Position numbers and translations under genes: made by a program
In this document: piece after piece, positions 1-8,104 of the stretch
Layout of the letters: the number at the start of each line of letters is the position of its first letter
Numbering within the stretch: the stretch's first letter is position 1
Assembly: GCA_002840835.1 (NCBI GenBank)
Contig: PHCQ01000001.1
Span: 178,861-242,860 of the forward strand
DNA from: Betaproteobacteria bacterium HGW-Betaproteobacteria-16
GTDB lineage: Bacteria; Pseudomonadota; Gammaproteobacteria; Burkholderiales; Burkholderiaceae_C
Length of the DNA: 64,000 bases
Direction: 5' to 3'
Notes under the pieces: generated by a model
Databases searched by the model: none
Told to the model about the DNA's origin: nothing
What the model saw: only the letters and a program-made list of their open reading frames with translations

Positions 1-23
1 ATGTGCTGGAGGAGAGAGCATGA
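1..23 (+). CDS. Response regulator, C-terminal tail (partial)
   Basis: Read in the frame starting at base 3, the window opens with V-L-E-E-R-A and then a TGA stop at 21-23. An ending like this follows the winged-helix wing (G-x-G-Y-V-L-E) in OmpR/CusR-type heavy-metal response regulators, and the next gene is a CusS-like kinase, so this is most likely the end of the partner regulator. Only seven codons are visible, so the call rests on context and the C-terminal pattern. Confidence 0.5.
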
Positions 24-87
24 GCGCCGCGCCGGGCCGTTCCCAAGCAAGCTCAGTCCCGCAGTGCGCAGCACGGAGGGTCGTCCA

Positions 88-1494
88 GTGAATGCCAACA
101 CCGCGGCCATGCCGGCCGGCGCGTCCGCAGCCAAGGCGGGCACCACACCCTGCGCGTATTCGATTGGCCGGCGCCTTTCCCTGCTGCTGGCCATACAGAC
201 GGTGATAGGCCTTGGTGTGTTGCTGGCGACCATCTATGGCGCCACCACCATGCTCTTCAATATGAAGCACGAAGAGCAACTGCGCACCTACAGCAACGTG
301 CTGGTCGATGTGATCAAGGAGTCCAACATCCAGGGCGGGGAAGCTGAGGTCGTGTCCAAACTGAGCTGGCTGGCTGAGCGAAGCTCCGGGTTTTATCTGG
401 AAGTGGAAAGAGCGGATGGCAGTGCGCTCTATCGCGATGTCGCCCCCTCATTCAACATGGCTGAAAGCGTCACCAATGCCATGGCGTTCACCGTGCCGAC
501 AGCGGCTGGTGAACCCCTTTACCGGGGCCAGCTCGTCCTCGACTGCACCCAGGACGCCAAGACCGGCCGCAGGGTGGCTTTGCTCTTGATTGTTTCGGTC
601 ATTGCCGGGGCTGCCCTGGTGGGCTGGGGCACGTTCTGGCGGGTCCGCTGCAGTCTGCGGCCCCTGATCGATCTGGCAGCACAAACCAAGGCGATCGATG
701 CCAGGCGGCTGGGCCAGCGCCTCACGCTGGAGGAGCCGGTAGAAGAGCTTCAACCACTGATCGATCAGTTCAACGGACTGATGCACCGGGTTGAACGGAC
801 CTACACGCAGCTCGAGGGCTTCAACGCCGACGTGGCCCACGAGCTCAGAACCCCGCTGGCCACGCTGATCGGTCACACCGAACTGGCCCTGAGCCGGGAA
901 AGAAGCGCAGATGAGCTGAGCGAAACGCTGGTGTCCAACCTGGAAGAGCTCCAGCGCATGGCAGCCATTGTCAACGACATGCTCTTCCTCGCCCAGGCCG
1001 ACCGGGGCGTCAAGGCCAGGCGTGGTGCGCCCGTCGGCCTGGCGCACCTGGTGCAGCAGGTGGTGGAGTTTCACGAGGCCGCCATTGAGGAGTCAGGACT
1101 GTGCGTGGCCATTGAGGGTGACGCCCGCCTGCCGCTGGATGAACCCCTGGTCAAACGGGCACTCTCCAACCTGCTTGGCAACGCCATCCGCTATGCAGAC
1201 AAAGGGTCCCGGCTTTCGGTGCACATCGCCCAGGATCAGGACCGTTCCGTGCGGCTCTGGGTGGAAAACGCTGGCCCCAGCATCGATGAGGCCCATCTCC
1301 CACGGCTCTTTGACAGGTTTTTTCGCGCAGACTCCGCCAGGAGCGAGCCGGACCGCCTTCATCATGGCCTGGGGCTGTCGATCGTGGCCGCCATCGCGCG
1401 CATGCACGATGGCTTTCCGACGGCAGAGTCGACCAATGGCACCACCCGGGTGGGCTTCAGTCTGCGTGCCGTTGAAGCAGGCATGGGCGCTTGA
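88..1494 (+). CDS. CusS-like two-component sensor histidine kinase
   Basis: Inner-membrane sensor kinase of the heavy-metal (CusS/IrlS) type. A first membrane helix (LLLAIQTVIGLGVLLATIYGA), a periplasmic loop of roughly 100 residues, a second helix (VALLLIVSVIAGAALVGWG) and a HAMP linker precede the dimerisation domain with the H-box DVAHELRTPLATL. The ATPase domain shows the N-box GNAIRYA, an F-box (LFDRFFRAD) and the G-box GLGLSIV. The frame is open from base 1, but GTG 88 has GGAGGG seven bases upstream and gives 468 aa, the usual family size. It follows the tail of a probable response regulator. The ligand cannot be read from sequence; the periplasmic part shows no obvious Met/His copper motif. 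Confidence 0.85.
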   Translation: MNANTAAMPAGASAAKAGTTPCAYSIGRRLSLLLAIQTVIGLGVLLATIYGATTMLFNMKHEEQLRTYSNVLVDVIKESNIQGGEAEVVSKLSWLAERSSGFYLEVERADGSALYRDVAPSFNMAESVTNAMAFTVPTAAGEPLYRGQLVLDCTQDAKTGRRVALLLIVSVIAGAALVGWGTFWRVRCSLRPLIDLAAQTKAIDARRLGQRLTLEEPVEELQPLIDQFNGLMHRVERTYTQLEGFNADVAHELRTPLATLIGHTELALSRERSADELSETLVSNLEELQRMAAIVNDMLFLAQADRGVKARRGAPVGLAHLVQQVVEFHEAAIEESGLCVAIEGDARLPLDEPLVKRALSNLLGNAIRYADKGSRLSVHIAQDQDRSVRLWVENAGPSIDEAHLPRLFDRFFRADSARSEPDRLHHGLGLSIVAAIARMHDGFPTAESTNGTTRVGFSLRAVEAGMGA

Positions 1495-1524
1495 TCCGCT
1501 GCCCCAACTGCAAGGGGCCACCCA

Positions 1525-2811
1525 TCAGTCGGCGAGGAACAGGCTTTGCAGATCGCTCAGAAAATCGAAGCCCCGGGCAGTCGGCCTCACCCATGACGCG
1601 TCGAGCGTGACCCAGCCCTGGTCATGCGCCTGTTGCAGAGCCTGATCGATGGTGGAGAGCGGCAACCCAGTGCGCTCGGTGAATTGTTGCAGGGTGAACC
1701 CGTCCCTGAGCCTTAGCGCATTGAGCATGAACTCAAACGGCAGTTGCTTCCTCGACACCTCGTCGGCGCTGACCACCGCATCACCGGCCATGGCCCGTTC
1801 CATGTACAACCTGGGGTCACGCACGCGCACCGGTCGGCCAATGCGATGCGCGAAACTGAGCTTGCTGTGCGCGCCCGCGCCAATACCCAGGTAGTCACCA
1901 AATTGCCAGTAGTTCAGGTTGTGCCAGCAGCGATGCCCTTCGCGGGCATAGGCCGACACTTCATAGCGTCCCAGGCCCGCCTGACCGGTGGTTTCGGTGA
2001 TCAGATCCAGCATGTCCCAGGCATCGTCTTCCTGCGGCAGCACTGGAGGGTACTTCGCAAAGTAGGTGTTGGGCTCCAGCGTGAGGTGGTAGATGGAGAT
2101 GTGCGGTGGCGAAAACGACAGGGCCGTGCGAATGTCCTTCTCGCAATCGGCCAGCGACTGACCCGGCAGCGCGTACATGATGTCCAGGTTGAAGGTGTCG
2201 AATGAACGGGCGGCTTCTTCGACGGCCGCCAGGGCCTGGTTTCCATCATGAACCCGGCCCAGCGCCTTCAGGTGCTGGTCATTGAAGCTCTGCACCCCGA
2301 TCGAAAGCCGCGTCACACCGGCCTCGCGAAACGCACGGAACCGGTCTTTCTCGAAAGTACCGGGATTGGCCTCCAGCGTGATCTCCGCGTCGGCATCAAG
2401 CCGCACCAAAGAGCGGATGTCGCCCAGCAACCGGTCGATGGCAGCAGGGGAAAACAGGCTGGGGGTACCACCACCAATGAAGACACTGTGAACGGGTCGG
2501 CCCCAGATCAATGGGAGCGAGGCCGTGAGATCGGCTCGCAAGGCGTCCAGGTAGCGAGCCTCCGGCAGAGCTTCATCAGCGCCTGCGGTGGCGGCCCATT
2601 CGTGGGAGTTGAAGTCGCAATAGGGGCACTTCTTCAGGCACCAGGGCAAATGCACGTAGAGCGACAGCGGCGGCAGGCTCTGCAGCTGCAGCGTGCCTGG
2701 CCGCATCCAGCGATTCACGTCGTTCCATGCGGCCTGTGACTGGGGGGACGCATCCCGGCCTTCTGCGATCTCTCGGGGCCAGGACATGGCCACCGGCTTG
2801 CCCGCTGTCAT
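1525..2811 (-). CDS. hemW: HemW, radical SAM heme chaperone
   Basis: Radical SAM protein of 428 aa, related to oxygen-independent coproporphyrinogen III oxidase. The [4Fe-4S] cluster motif is C58-x3-C62-x2-C65 in PWCLKKCPYCDFNSH. HemN has a fourth Cys two residues later; here that position is Phe67, which is the HemW signature, so heme-binding chaperone is favoured over oxidase. It also has the GGGTPS motif and the SIGVQSF segment, and a C-terminal winged-helix-like HemN_C region. Its ATG overlaps the rdgB stop (ATGA), so the two are translationally coupled at the end of a five-gene operon. The N-terminal 45 residues or so before the barrel are longer than usual. Confidence 0.93.
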   Translation of the reverse strand: MTAGKPVAMSWPREIAEGRDASPQSQAAWNDVNRWMRPGTLQLQSLPPLSLYVHLPWCLKKCPYCDFNSHEWAATAGADEALPEARYLDALRADLTASLPLIWGRPVHSVFIGGGTPSLFSPAAIDRLLGDIRSLVRLDADAEITLEANPGTFEKDRFRAFREAGVTRLSIGVQSFNDQHLKALGRVHDGNQALAAVEEAARSFDTFNLDIMYALPGQSLADCEKDIRTALSFSPPHISIYHLTLEPNTYFAKYPPVLPQEDDAWDMLDLITETTGQAGLGRYEVSAYAREGHRCWHNLNYWQFGDYLGIGAGAHSKLSFAHRIGRPVRVRDPRLYMERAMAGDAVVSADEVSRKQLPFEFMLNALRLRDGFTLQQFTERTGLPLSTIDQALQQAHDQGWVTLDASWVRPTARGFDFLSDLQSLFLAD

Positions 2812-3431
2812 GTGCGCGCTTCGGCAGGCAGTGCGAACCAGCGCTCGCGCATCAGCGCCAGCATCTGCCGGGCCGCCCGGCCCCGGTGGCTGTTGGCATT
2901 CTTGACTTCGGTGGGCAATTCGGCAAACGTCTTTCCAAACTCGGGCAGGAACATCACAGGGTCGAAGCCGAAACCATTTTTCCCCAAAGGCTCGCGGGTG
3001 ATCAGCCCTGGCGCGCGACCTGTTGCCACCAAAGGCTCGGGATCATCTGCACTGCGCAGTGCCACCAGCGTGCTGACCAGCGCTGCGCGCCGGTCGTTCA
3101 CGTCGGTCATTTGTTCGAGCAGGGCGCGCACATTGTTGTCATCGCCCTTCTCATACCCAAACCGGGTGGCATAGAAGGCGGTGTCCACGCCGGGCAGTCC
3201 GCCAAAGGCCTCCACACACAGCCCCGCGTCGTCCGCAACGGCGGGCAGCCCGCTCACGCGCGCCGCATGGCGTGCCTTGGCCAGGGCGTTCTCGACGAAG
3301 GTGCGATGGGGTTCGGGTGCCTCGGGAATGCCAAGCTCGCCCTGCCTCACCAGTTCCACGCCCAGCGGTGCAAACAGTGCCTGCAGCTCGGCCAGCTTTC
3401 CTGCGTTGTTGGATGCCAGTACCAGCTTCAT
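2808..3431 (-). CDS. rdgB: RdgB/HAM1 non-canonical purine NTP pyrophosphatase
   Basis: House-cleaning enzyme that hydrolyses dITP, XTP and ITP to monophosphates, keeping deaminated purines out of nucleic acid. The N-terminus has the substrate-binding LASNNAGKLAEL motif. TFVENALAKARHAA, VADDAGLCVEA (with the catalytic Asp) and GFGFDPVMFLPE are all in the family order. Length of 207 aa is typical. It lies 29 bases after rph and overlaps hemW by four bases. Confidence 0.95.
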   Translation of the reverse strand: MKLVLASNNAGKLAELQALFAPLGVELVRQGELGIPEAPEPHRTFVENALAKARHAARVSGLPAVADDAGLCVEAFGGLPGVDTAFYATRFGYEKGDDNNVRALLEQMTDVNDRRAALVSTLVALRSADDPEPLVATGRAPGLITREPLGKNGFGFDPVMFLPEFGKTFAELPTEVKNANSHRGRAARQMLALMRERWFALPAEART

Positions 3432-3460
3432 GGCAGCTTCACGCCCGGTATGACGACAGA

Positions 3461-4192
3461 TCAGGACAACCCAAGCGCGCGACGCTGCAGGCTCACGAGT
3501 TCACCAATGCCCTTTTCTGCCAGCACCAGCAGTGCGTCCATTTCGCGCCGGGTGAAGGCCGCGCCTTCTGCCGTGCCCTGCACTTCCACGAAATGACCGG
3601 CGCCCGTCATCACCACGTTCATGTCGGTGTCGCAGGCAGAGTCCTCCACGTATTCGAGGTCAAGCAGGCTTTCGCCTTGAAGAAGACCCACGGAAATGGC
3701 AGCCACGTGATCCTTGATCGGTGATGCCGCAATCTTGCCTTCCTTGAGCAGCTTGCTCACCGCATCGTGTGCCGCCACGAATGCGCCGGTGATGCTGGCG
3801 GTGCGGGTACCACCGTCCGCCTGAATCACGTCGCAATCCAGCGAAATGGTTCGCTCACCCAGGGCCTTGAGGTCAAACACCGCACGCAGGGAACGCCCAA
3901 TCAGCCGCTGAATTTCCTGGGTGCGTCCGCTTTGCTTGCCGCGAGCGGCTTCCCGGTCGCTGCGGGTGTGGGTGGCGCGAGGCAGCATGCCGTACTCGGC
4001 CGTCACCCAGCCTTCTCCGCTGCCACGCTTGTGCGGCGGCACCTTCTCTTCCACCGACGCGTTGCACAACACCTTGGTCTGGCCAAATTCGATCAGCACC
4101 GAGCCTTCGGCATAAAGGGTGTAGCCACGGGTGATGCGAACGTCACGCAGGGCATCTGGGGCCCTTTGGCCCGGTCGAATCAATGCTGTCAT
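3461..4192 (-). CDS. rph: RNase PH
   Basis: Phosphorolytic 3'-5' exoribonuclease that trims tRNA 3' ends. 243 aa, full length; family blocks such as [13 protein letters not shown], the R-rich segment [18 protein letters not shown], and the phosphate/metal region [21 protein letters not shown] are intact. The C-terminus is not truncated, unlike the well-known frameshifted allele of E. coli K-12. It lies between the PP2C phosphatase gene (18 bases) and rdgB (29 bases), all on the minus strand. Confidence 0.96.
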   Translation of the reverse strand: MTALIRPGQRAPDALRDVRITRGYTLYAEGSVLIEFGQTKVLCNASVEEKVPPHKRGSGEGWVTAEYGMLPRATHTRSDREAARGKQSGRTQEIQRLIGRSLRAVFDLKALGERTISLDCDVIQADGGTRTASITGAFVAAHDAVSKLLKEGKIAASPIKDHVAAISVGLLQGESLLDLEYVEDSACDTDMNVVMTGAGHFVEVQGTAEGAAFTRREMDALLVLAEKGIGELVSLQRRALGLS

Positions 4193-4210
4193 TGGAGAAA
4201 AAAGAGGGGG

Positions 4211-5110
4211 TCAGAGTTTGCGCTCGGCCGTGCGGCGGATCGCTTCATTGATCTCGGCTATGGATCTCTCAATAGCCTCGTCGTCCATGTCCTCGATGGT
4301 GGGATCGGGTACGCCAGACTGGATGGTGGATGCGAACACACCATCTTCAATGTCCTCGGTGGACACGCTGGTCGACTGGAATTCTTCAGGTGTTTCCCAC
4401 TCCATGGCGAGCACGGTCACGTTGTCGCAACGCGCCCCGCCGCGCTTGAGCGCCATCTCCACCAGTTCCGGGACGGCCTGTTCCAGAGGGCGCTTGGAGA
4501 GCTCATCCGCGATCTCCAGATCCTTCACCGTGCCCCAGAGGCCGTCAGAACACAACAGCACGCGGTCGCCCTGTTGCAACTGCAGCGGCCCTGACAGGTC
4601 GTAGACCGGCTTCGCGGGCGAACCCAGGCAGGTGAACAGGATATTGCGGTTGATGTGGTCGGTGGCCTTGCCGAGGTGCGCCTGTTGCTCCATGTAGGAA
4701 TGGTCGCGTGTGCGGGTGAGTAGCTTGCCGTCCCGCACGATATAGAGGCGGGAGTCACCACAATGCACCCAGTGCATGTGGTTGCGCTCCATCACAGCCG
4801 CCACCAGCGTGGTACGCGGCGTGTCCAGCATGCCTTTTTCAGACGCGTAGCGAATGATCTGGTGATGCGCGGCCATCAGGGCGCTGGAGAGGAATTCGGC
4901 CACCTCTCGCACCGTGGGATTTGCCGCCTTCTGGAAATAGGCAGAAAACGTCTGCAGCGCGAGCTGTGCAGCCATGGCGCCTTCGGGGTGCCCACCCATG
5001 CCATCGGCGAGCACAAACAGGCCTGCCTCACGCGTGTAGGCATAGCCCATGCGATCTTCGTTTCGCTCGCGACCGCCTTGACGACTGATCTGGTAGACCG
5101 AAAACTTCAT
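4211..5110 (-). CDS. PP2C-type Ser/Thr phosphatase
   Basis: Metal-dependent protein phosphatase (PPM/PP2C), 299 aa, predicted cytoplasmic. The metal-binding aspartates are visible in RNEDRMGYAY and VLADGMGGHPEG, then HCGDSRLYIVRDG, LLCSDGLWGTV and ARCDNVTVLAM. A C-terminal tail of about 60 residues is acidic and probably disordered. It overlaps the upstream kinase gene by four bases (ATGA), so kinase and phosphatase are made together and presumably act on the same targets. Substrates are unknown. Confidence 0.92.
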   Translation of the reverse strand: MKFSVYQISRQGGRERNEDRMGYAYTREAGLFVLADGMGGHPEGAMAAQLALQTFSAYFQKAANPTVREVAEFLSSALMAAHHQIIRYASEKGMLDTPRTTLVAAVMERNHMHWVHCGDSRLYIVRDGKLLTRTRDHSYMEQQAHLGKATDHINRNILFTCLGSPAKPVYDLSGPLQLQQGDRVLLCSDGLWGTVKDLEIADELSKRPLEQAVPELVEMALKRGGARCDNVTVLAMEWETPEEFQSTSVSTEDIEDGVFASTIQSGVPDPTIEDMDDEAIERSIAEINEAIRRTAERKL

Positions 5111-6114
5111 CGAAACTTGGTACCAGCGTTCGTGGACTTGCGCATCGATTTCTTGTTGTCCGACACGATGCTGTCAAACTGCAGCCGCATCTTTTCGGCC
5201 ACCGTGAGCTTGGTGTAGCTGCGTTCGGTCTCCCGGCTCAGTTCCTTCTGCAAGGCGAACACCGATTGCGGACGAGACAATGGATCGAGCGACATGCACC
5301 ATTCCACCACCTCGATGAGGTTGTCCGAATACACACCGCGCAGGCGGGACAAAGCGAGCGACAGACGGTCCTTTTCCAGTCGCTGCGGCGCGTCGTTGGG
5401 TGGATAGCCCTGCATGCTGGCGTAAATGCATGCGCCGATGGCGTAAATGTCGGTCCACGGACCCATGGAGGAGTCGCGACGGTACATTTCTGGCGCCGCA
5501 AACCCCGGCGTGTACATGGGCCGAATGAAATTGCCTTCTTTGCTCAACACCTCGCGGGCGGCGCCGAAATCGATCAGCACGGCGCGGTTGTCGTCGGTCA
5601 CAAAGATGTTCGCCGGCTTGATGTCGAGGTGAAGCATTTTGTGCTGGTGCACGATGCGCAATCCCCGAAGCACCTCGTCGTACAGTGAGCGAATCGTCGA
5701 CTCGCGAAACACCTTCTGCTTCTTTTGTTCACGTGCAGTGATGATGAATTCCTGAAGGGACGCACCCTCAAGGTAGTTCATCACCATGTAGACCGTTTCG
5801 TTTTCACGAAAGAAATTCAGCACGCTCACCACCGATGCATGCGAAATTTGCGCCAGCGCCCGGCCTTCTTCGAAAAAGCTTTTGAGGCCAAGCCGGTAAA
5901 GCGAGAGCTTTTCTGGCTGAACCTGGGGAAGCAACTCACCTGGCGCCCGTGAGGCGAGCGAAGATGGCAGGTATTCCTTGACGGCCACTTGCTGGCCTTC
6001 GGTGTCCACGGCCAGGTACACGACACCGAAACCACCCGCAGCTACCTTGCGGACAATGCGATAACCGCCAATGACGGTGTCGGGCGGCAAGGGGGCGGGT
6101 TTGACCTTTGACAT
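5107..6114 (-). CDS. PknB-like Ser/Thr protein kinase, non-RD type
   Basis: Hanks-type kinase of 335 aa, starting at ATG 6114 (an in-frame start further up, at 6156, would run into the divergent yicC leader). Glycine loop AAGGFGVVY (about residues 25-33), ATP-binding K46 in VAVKEY, catalytic loop HLDIKPANIF and metal-binding DFG in VLIDFGAAR, then GFAAPEMY. The Arg of the HRD motif is Leu (HLD), making it a non-RD kinase that may not need activation-loop phosphorylation. No transmembrane helix or PASTA/sensor domain is visible, so it looks soluble. First gene of the operon with PP2C, rph, rdgB and hemW. Confidence 0.9.
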   Translation of the reverse strand: MSKVKPAPLPPDTVIGGYRIVRKVAAGGFGVVYLAVDTEGQQVAVKEYLPSSLASRAPGELLPQVQPEKLSLYRLGLKSFFEEGRALAQISHASVVSVLNFFRENETVYMVMNYLEGASLQEFIITAREQKKQKVFRESTIRSLYDEVLRGLRIVHQHKMLHLDIKPANIFVTDDNRAVLIDFGAAREVLSKEGNFIRPMYTPGFAAPEMYRRDSSMGPWTDIYAIGACIYASMQGYPPNDAPQRLEKDRLSLALSRLRGVYSDNLIEVVEWCMSLDPLSRPQSVFALQKELSRETERSYTKLTVAEKMRLQFDSIVSDNKKSMRKSTNAGTKFR

Positions 6115-6175
6115 AATTCGGATGGATTCCGGAACGCCTCGTTTTGGACCAGACAACCTGATGGGGCACAGTTCG

Positions 6176-7108
6176 ATGGCAGTTTACAGCATGACCGGCT
6201 ACGCTACGGGCCAATCCGGAGGCACCGCGGACGCCAGAACGCCAGACCATATTCGCGAGGCCCAGCCTTCTGTGGGCGTGGAGATCCGCTCGGTCAACAG
6301 CCGTTTTCTGGACCTGTCTTTCAAATTGCCGGACGACCTGCGCGGCGCGGAGCCGGCACTCAGGGAGATCCTGACGGCCAAACTCAAGCGGGGAAAAGTC
6401 GAAGTCCGCGCATGGATCGAAGGTCGGACCGATGCCGGCCCTCGCTCACCCAGTGCACTGGAACTCCAGAAGCTGGTGGGCCTGCAAGACAATGTTCGGG
6501 CATGGCTGCCCACCGCCGCACCACTGTCCGTTGCTGAAGTACTCCAACTGTCCTCCCGCAACCACGTGGATGTGGGCGATCTGCACAAGCCCTTGATGGA
6601 GCTGGCAACCAAGGCACTGGACAACCTGCTCTCGGCCCGCGCGCGCGAAGGCCAGCGGCTGACCGACATGCTCCTGGATCGCCTCGGTCAACTGAGGCAA
6701 CTGGCGCACGACGCACAGCCCCTGATACCCCAACTGGTGACACAACAGCGTCAGCGCTTCATCGACCGATGGAATGAAGCACTGTCCGCGTCGGCGGGCG
6801 CAGTGACCGGCAACTCGGTGGCCCCCGAGATGGCCCATGATCGGGCCCTGACGGAAGCCACCGCGTTCGCCATCCGGATCGATGTGGCCGAGGAACTGAC
6901 GCGGCTGGACTCGCACTTGACCGAGATCGAGCGGCTGCTCAACAAGGGCGCCGAAGTGGGCAAACGGCTCGACTTCCTGATTCAGGAACTGCATCGCGAA
7001 GCCAATACGCTGGGCTCCAAGTCGTCCAATCTTGAACTGACCCGGATTTCTGTGGACATGAAAGTGCTGATCGAACAGATGCGCGAACAAGTCCAGAACA
7101 TTGAATAG
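6176..7108 (+). CDS. yicC: YicC family endoribonuclease/RNase adaptor
   Basis: YicC-type protein, 310 aa. The start at ATG 6176 gives [12 protein letters not shown], the classic N-terminus. Conserved blocks include [28 protein letters not shown] and the C-terminal [22 protein letters not shown], the family signature. Family members act in RNA turnover; in E. coli YicC is reported as a Mn-dependent RNase. It diverges from the kinase operon across a 61-base gap and overlaps or abuts gmk, depending on which gmk start is used. Confidence 0.93.
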   Translation: MAVYSMTGYATGQSGGTADARTPDHIREAQPSVGVEIRSVNSRFLDLSFKLPDDLRGAEPALREILTAKLKRGKVEVRAWIEGRTDAGPRSPSALELQKLVGLQDNVRAWLPTAAPLSVAEVLQLSSRNHVDVGDLHKPLMELATKALDNLLSARAREGQRLTDMLLDRLGQLRQLAHDAQPLIPQLVTQQRQRFIDRWNEALSASAGAVTGNSVAPEMAHDRALTEATAFAIRIDVAEELTRLDSHLTEIERLLNKGAEVGKRLDFLIQELHREANTLGSKSSNLELTRISVDMKVLIEQMREQVQNIE

Positions 7109-7118
7109 CCAGAATTTC

Positions 7119-7739
7119 ATGCAATACCCCGGAAACCTGTTCGTTGTGGCTGCACCGAGTGGTGCAGGCAAGTCAAGCCTGGTCAAGGCACTGATGGAGC
7201 TCGACGCACGTGTGGTGCCCTCCGTTTCGCACACCACCCGCCCCCCTAGAGGGCAGGAATTGCACGGACGGGAGTACTATTTCGTATCGAAGGAAACCTT
7301 CGACCAGATGGTCATTCAAGGCGCGTTTCTTGAATGGGCCATGGTGCATGGCAACCGCTATGGCACGTCCAAAATGGCGATAGAGCAGCGCATGGCGCAA
7401 GGTGCCGATGTGGTGCTGGAGATCGACTTCCAGGGAGCGATCCAGGTCAAGCGGATTTTTCCGAATGCCGTGCTCGTCTTCATACTTCCCCCGAGCTGGG
7501 ACGAGTTGCGCTCGCGCCTGGAACGCCGCGCCGAGGACACGCCAGACGTGATCGAACTCCGGCTGCAGAACGCGGCCACCGAAATGAGCCACGCCCGGGA
7601 ATTCGATTTCGTTATAATCAATGAGTTGTTTGAACGGGCCTTGTTCGACCTCAAGGCCATCGTCCATGCTCAGCGGCTCAAGTTCGCCGCCCAACGTATC
7701 GCCAGGAGCGACACGTTCAGCGCACTCAACATCTCCTGA
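7119..7739 (+). CDS. gmk: Guanylate kinase
   Basis: Converts GMP to GDP with ATP. Walker A is [14 protein letters not shown]; the GMP-binding region [22 protein letters not shown] and lid residues follow. 206 aa from ATG 7119; a TTG at 7101 would add six residues and overlap the yicC stop, but the ATG fits the family N-terminus. With yicC and rpoZ it forms the usual proteobacterial arrangement that links guanylate supply to the omega subunit and ppGpp metabolism downstream. Confidence 0.95.
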   Translation: MQYPGNLFVVAAPSGAGKSSLVKALMELDARVVPSVSHTTRPPRGQELHGREYYFVSKETFDQMVIQGAFLEWAMVHGNRYGTSKMAIEQRMAQGADVVLEIDFQGAIQVKRIFPNAVLVFILPPSWDELRSRLERRAEDTPDVIELRLQNAATEMSHAREFDFVIINELFERALFDLKAIVHAQRLKFAAQRIARSDTFSALNIS

Positions 7740-7765
7740 TTCACCGCAATACCCGGAGCCCACAC

Positions 7766-7969
7766 ATGGCACGCATCACCGTCGAAGACTGCCTGGAAAA
7801 AATCCCGAACCGTTTCCAGCTTGTGCTGGCAGCCACCTACCGCGCCAGAATGCTCAGCCAGGGCCACGCCCCAAAGATCGAAAGCAAGAACAAGCCAGGT
7901 GTCACCGCCCTGCGCGAGATTGCCGAAGGCAAGGTCGGGCTTGAAATGCTCAAGAAGGTCCCACTCTGA
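7766..7969 (+). CDS. rpoZ: RNA polymerase omega subunit
   Basis: 67-aa omega subunit. [17 protein letters not shown] at the N-terminus and the [10 protein letters not shown] segment are conserved. It helps RNA polymerase assembly and forms part of a ppGpp-binding site with beta-prime. It lies 26 bases after gmk and is followed within 25 bases by a strong terminator, which separates it from spoT. Confidence 0.96.
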   Translation: MARITVEDCLEKIPNRFQLVLAATYRARMLSQGHAPKIESKNKPGVTALREIAEGKVGLEMLKKVPL

Positions 7970-7991
7970 TCAGGCAGCGCCTTCTCGCTGG

Positions 7992-8017
7992 AAAGCACCG
8001 CAACGCGGTGCTTTTTT
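7992..8017 (+). terminator. Rho-independent terminator after rpoZ
   Basis: Perfect 10-bp stem (AAAGCACCGC / GCGGTGCTTT) with a three-base loop AAC and a run of Ts. It sits 23 bases after the rpoZ stop and probably ends the yicC-gmk-rpoZ transcript, so spoT would need its own promoter or readthrough. Confidence 0.9.
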
Positions 8018-8104
8018 GTTTCTGCGACCTGCTCAATGACGCTCAAAGACAGGCTTCAGACGGGCCTGCGGCCAAGTTGTGCCATCTCGCGCTAAAGTAG
8101 TGGC

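Noticed and set aside
1..87. ATG at base 1 as the start of the sensor kinase
   Set aside because: The first bases are better explained as the response-regulator tail, and GTG 88 has a good ribosome-binding site and gives the family length.
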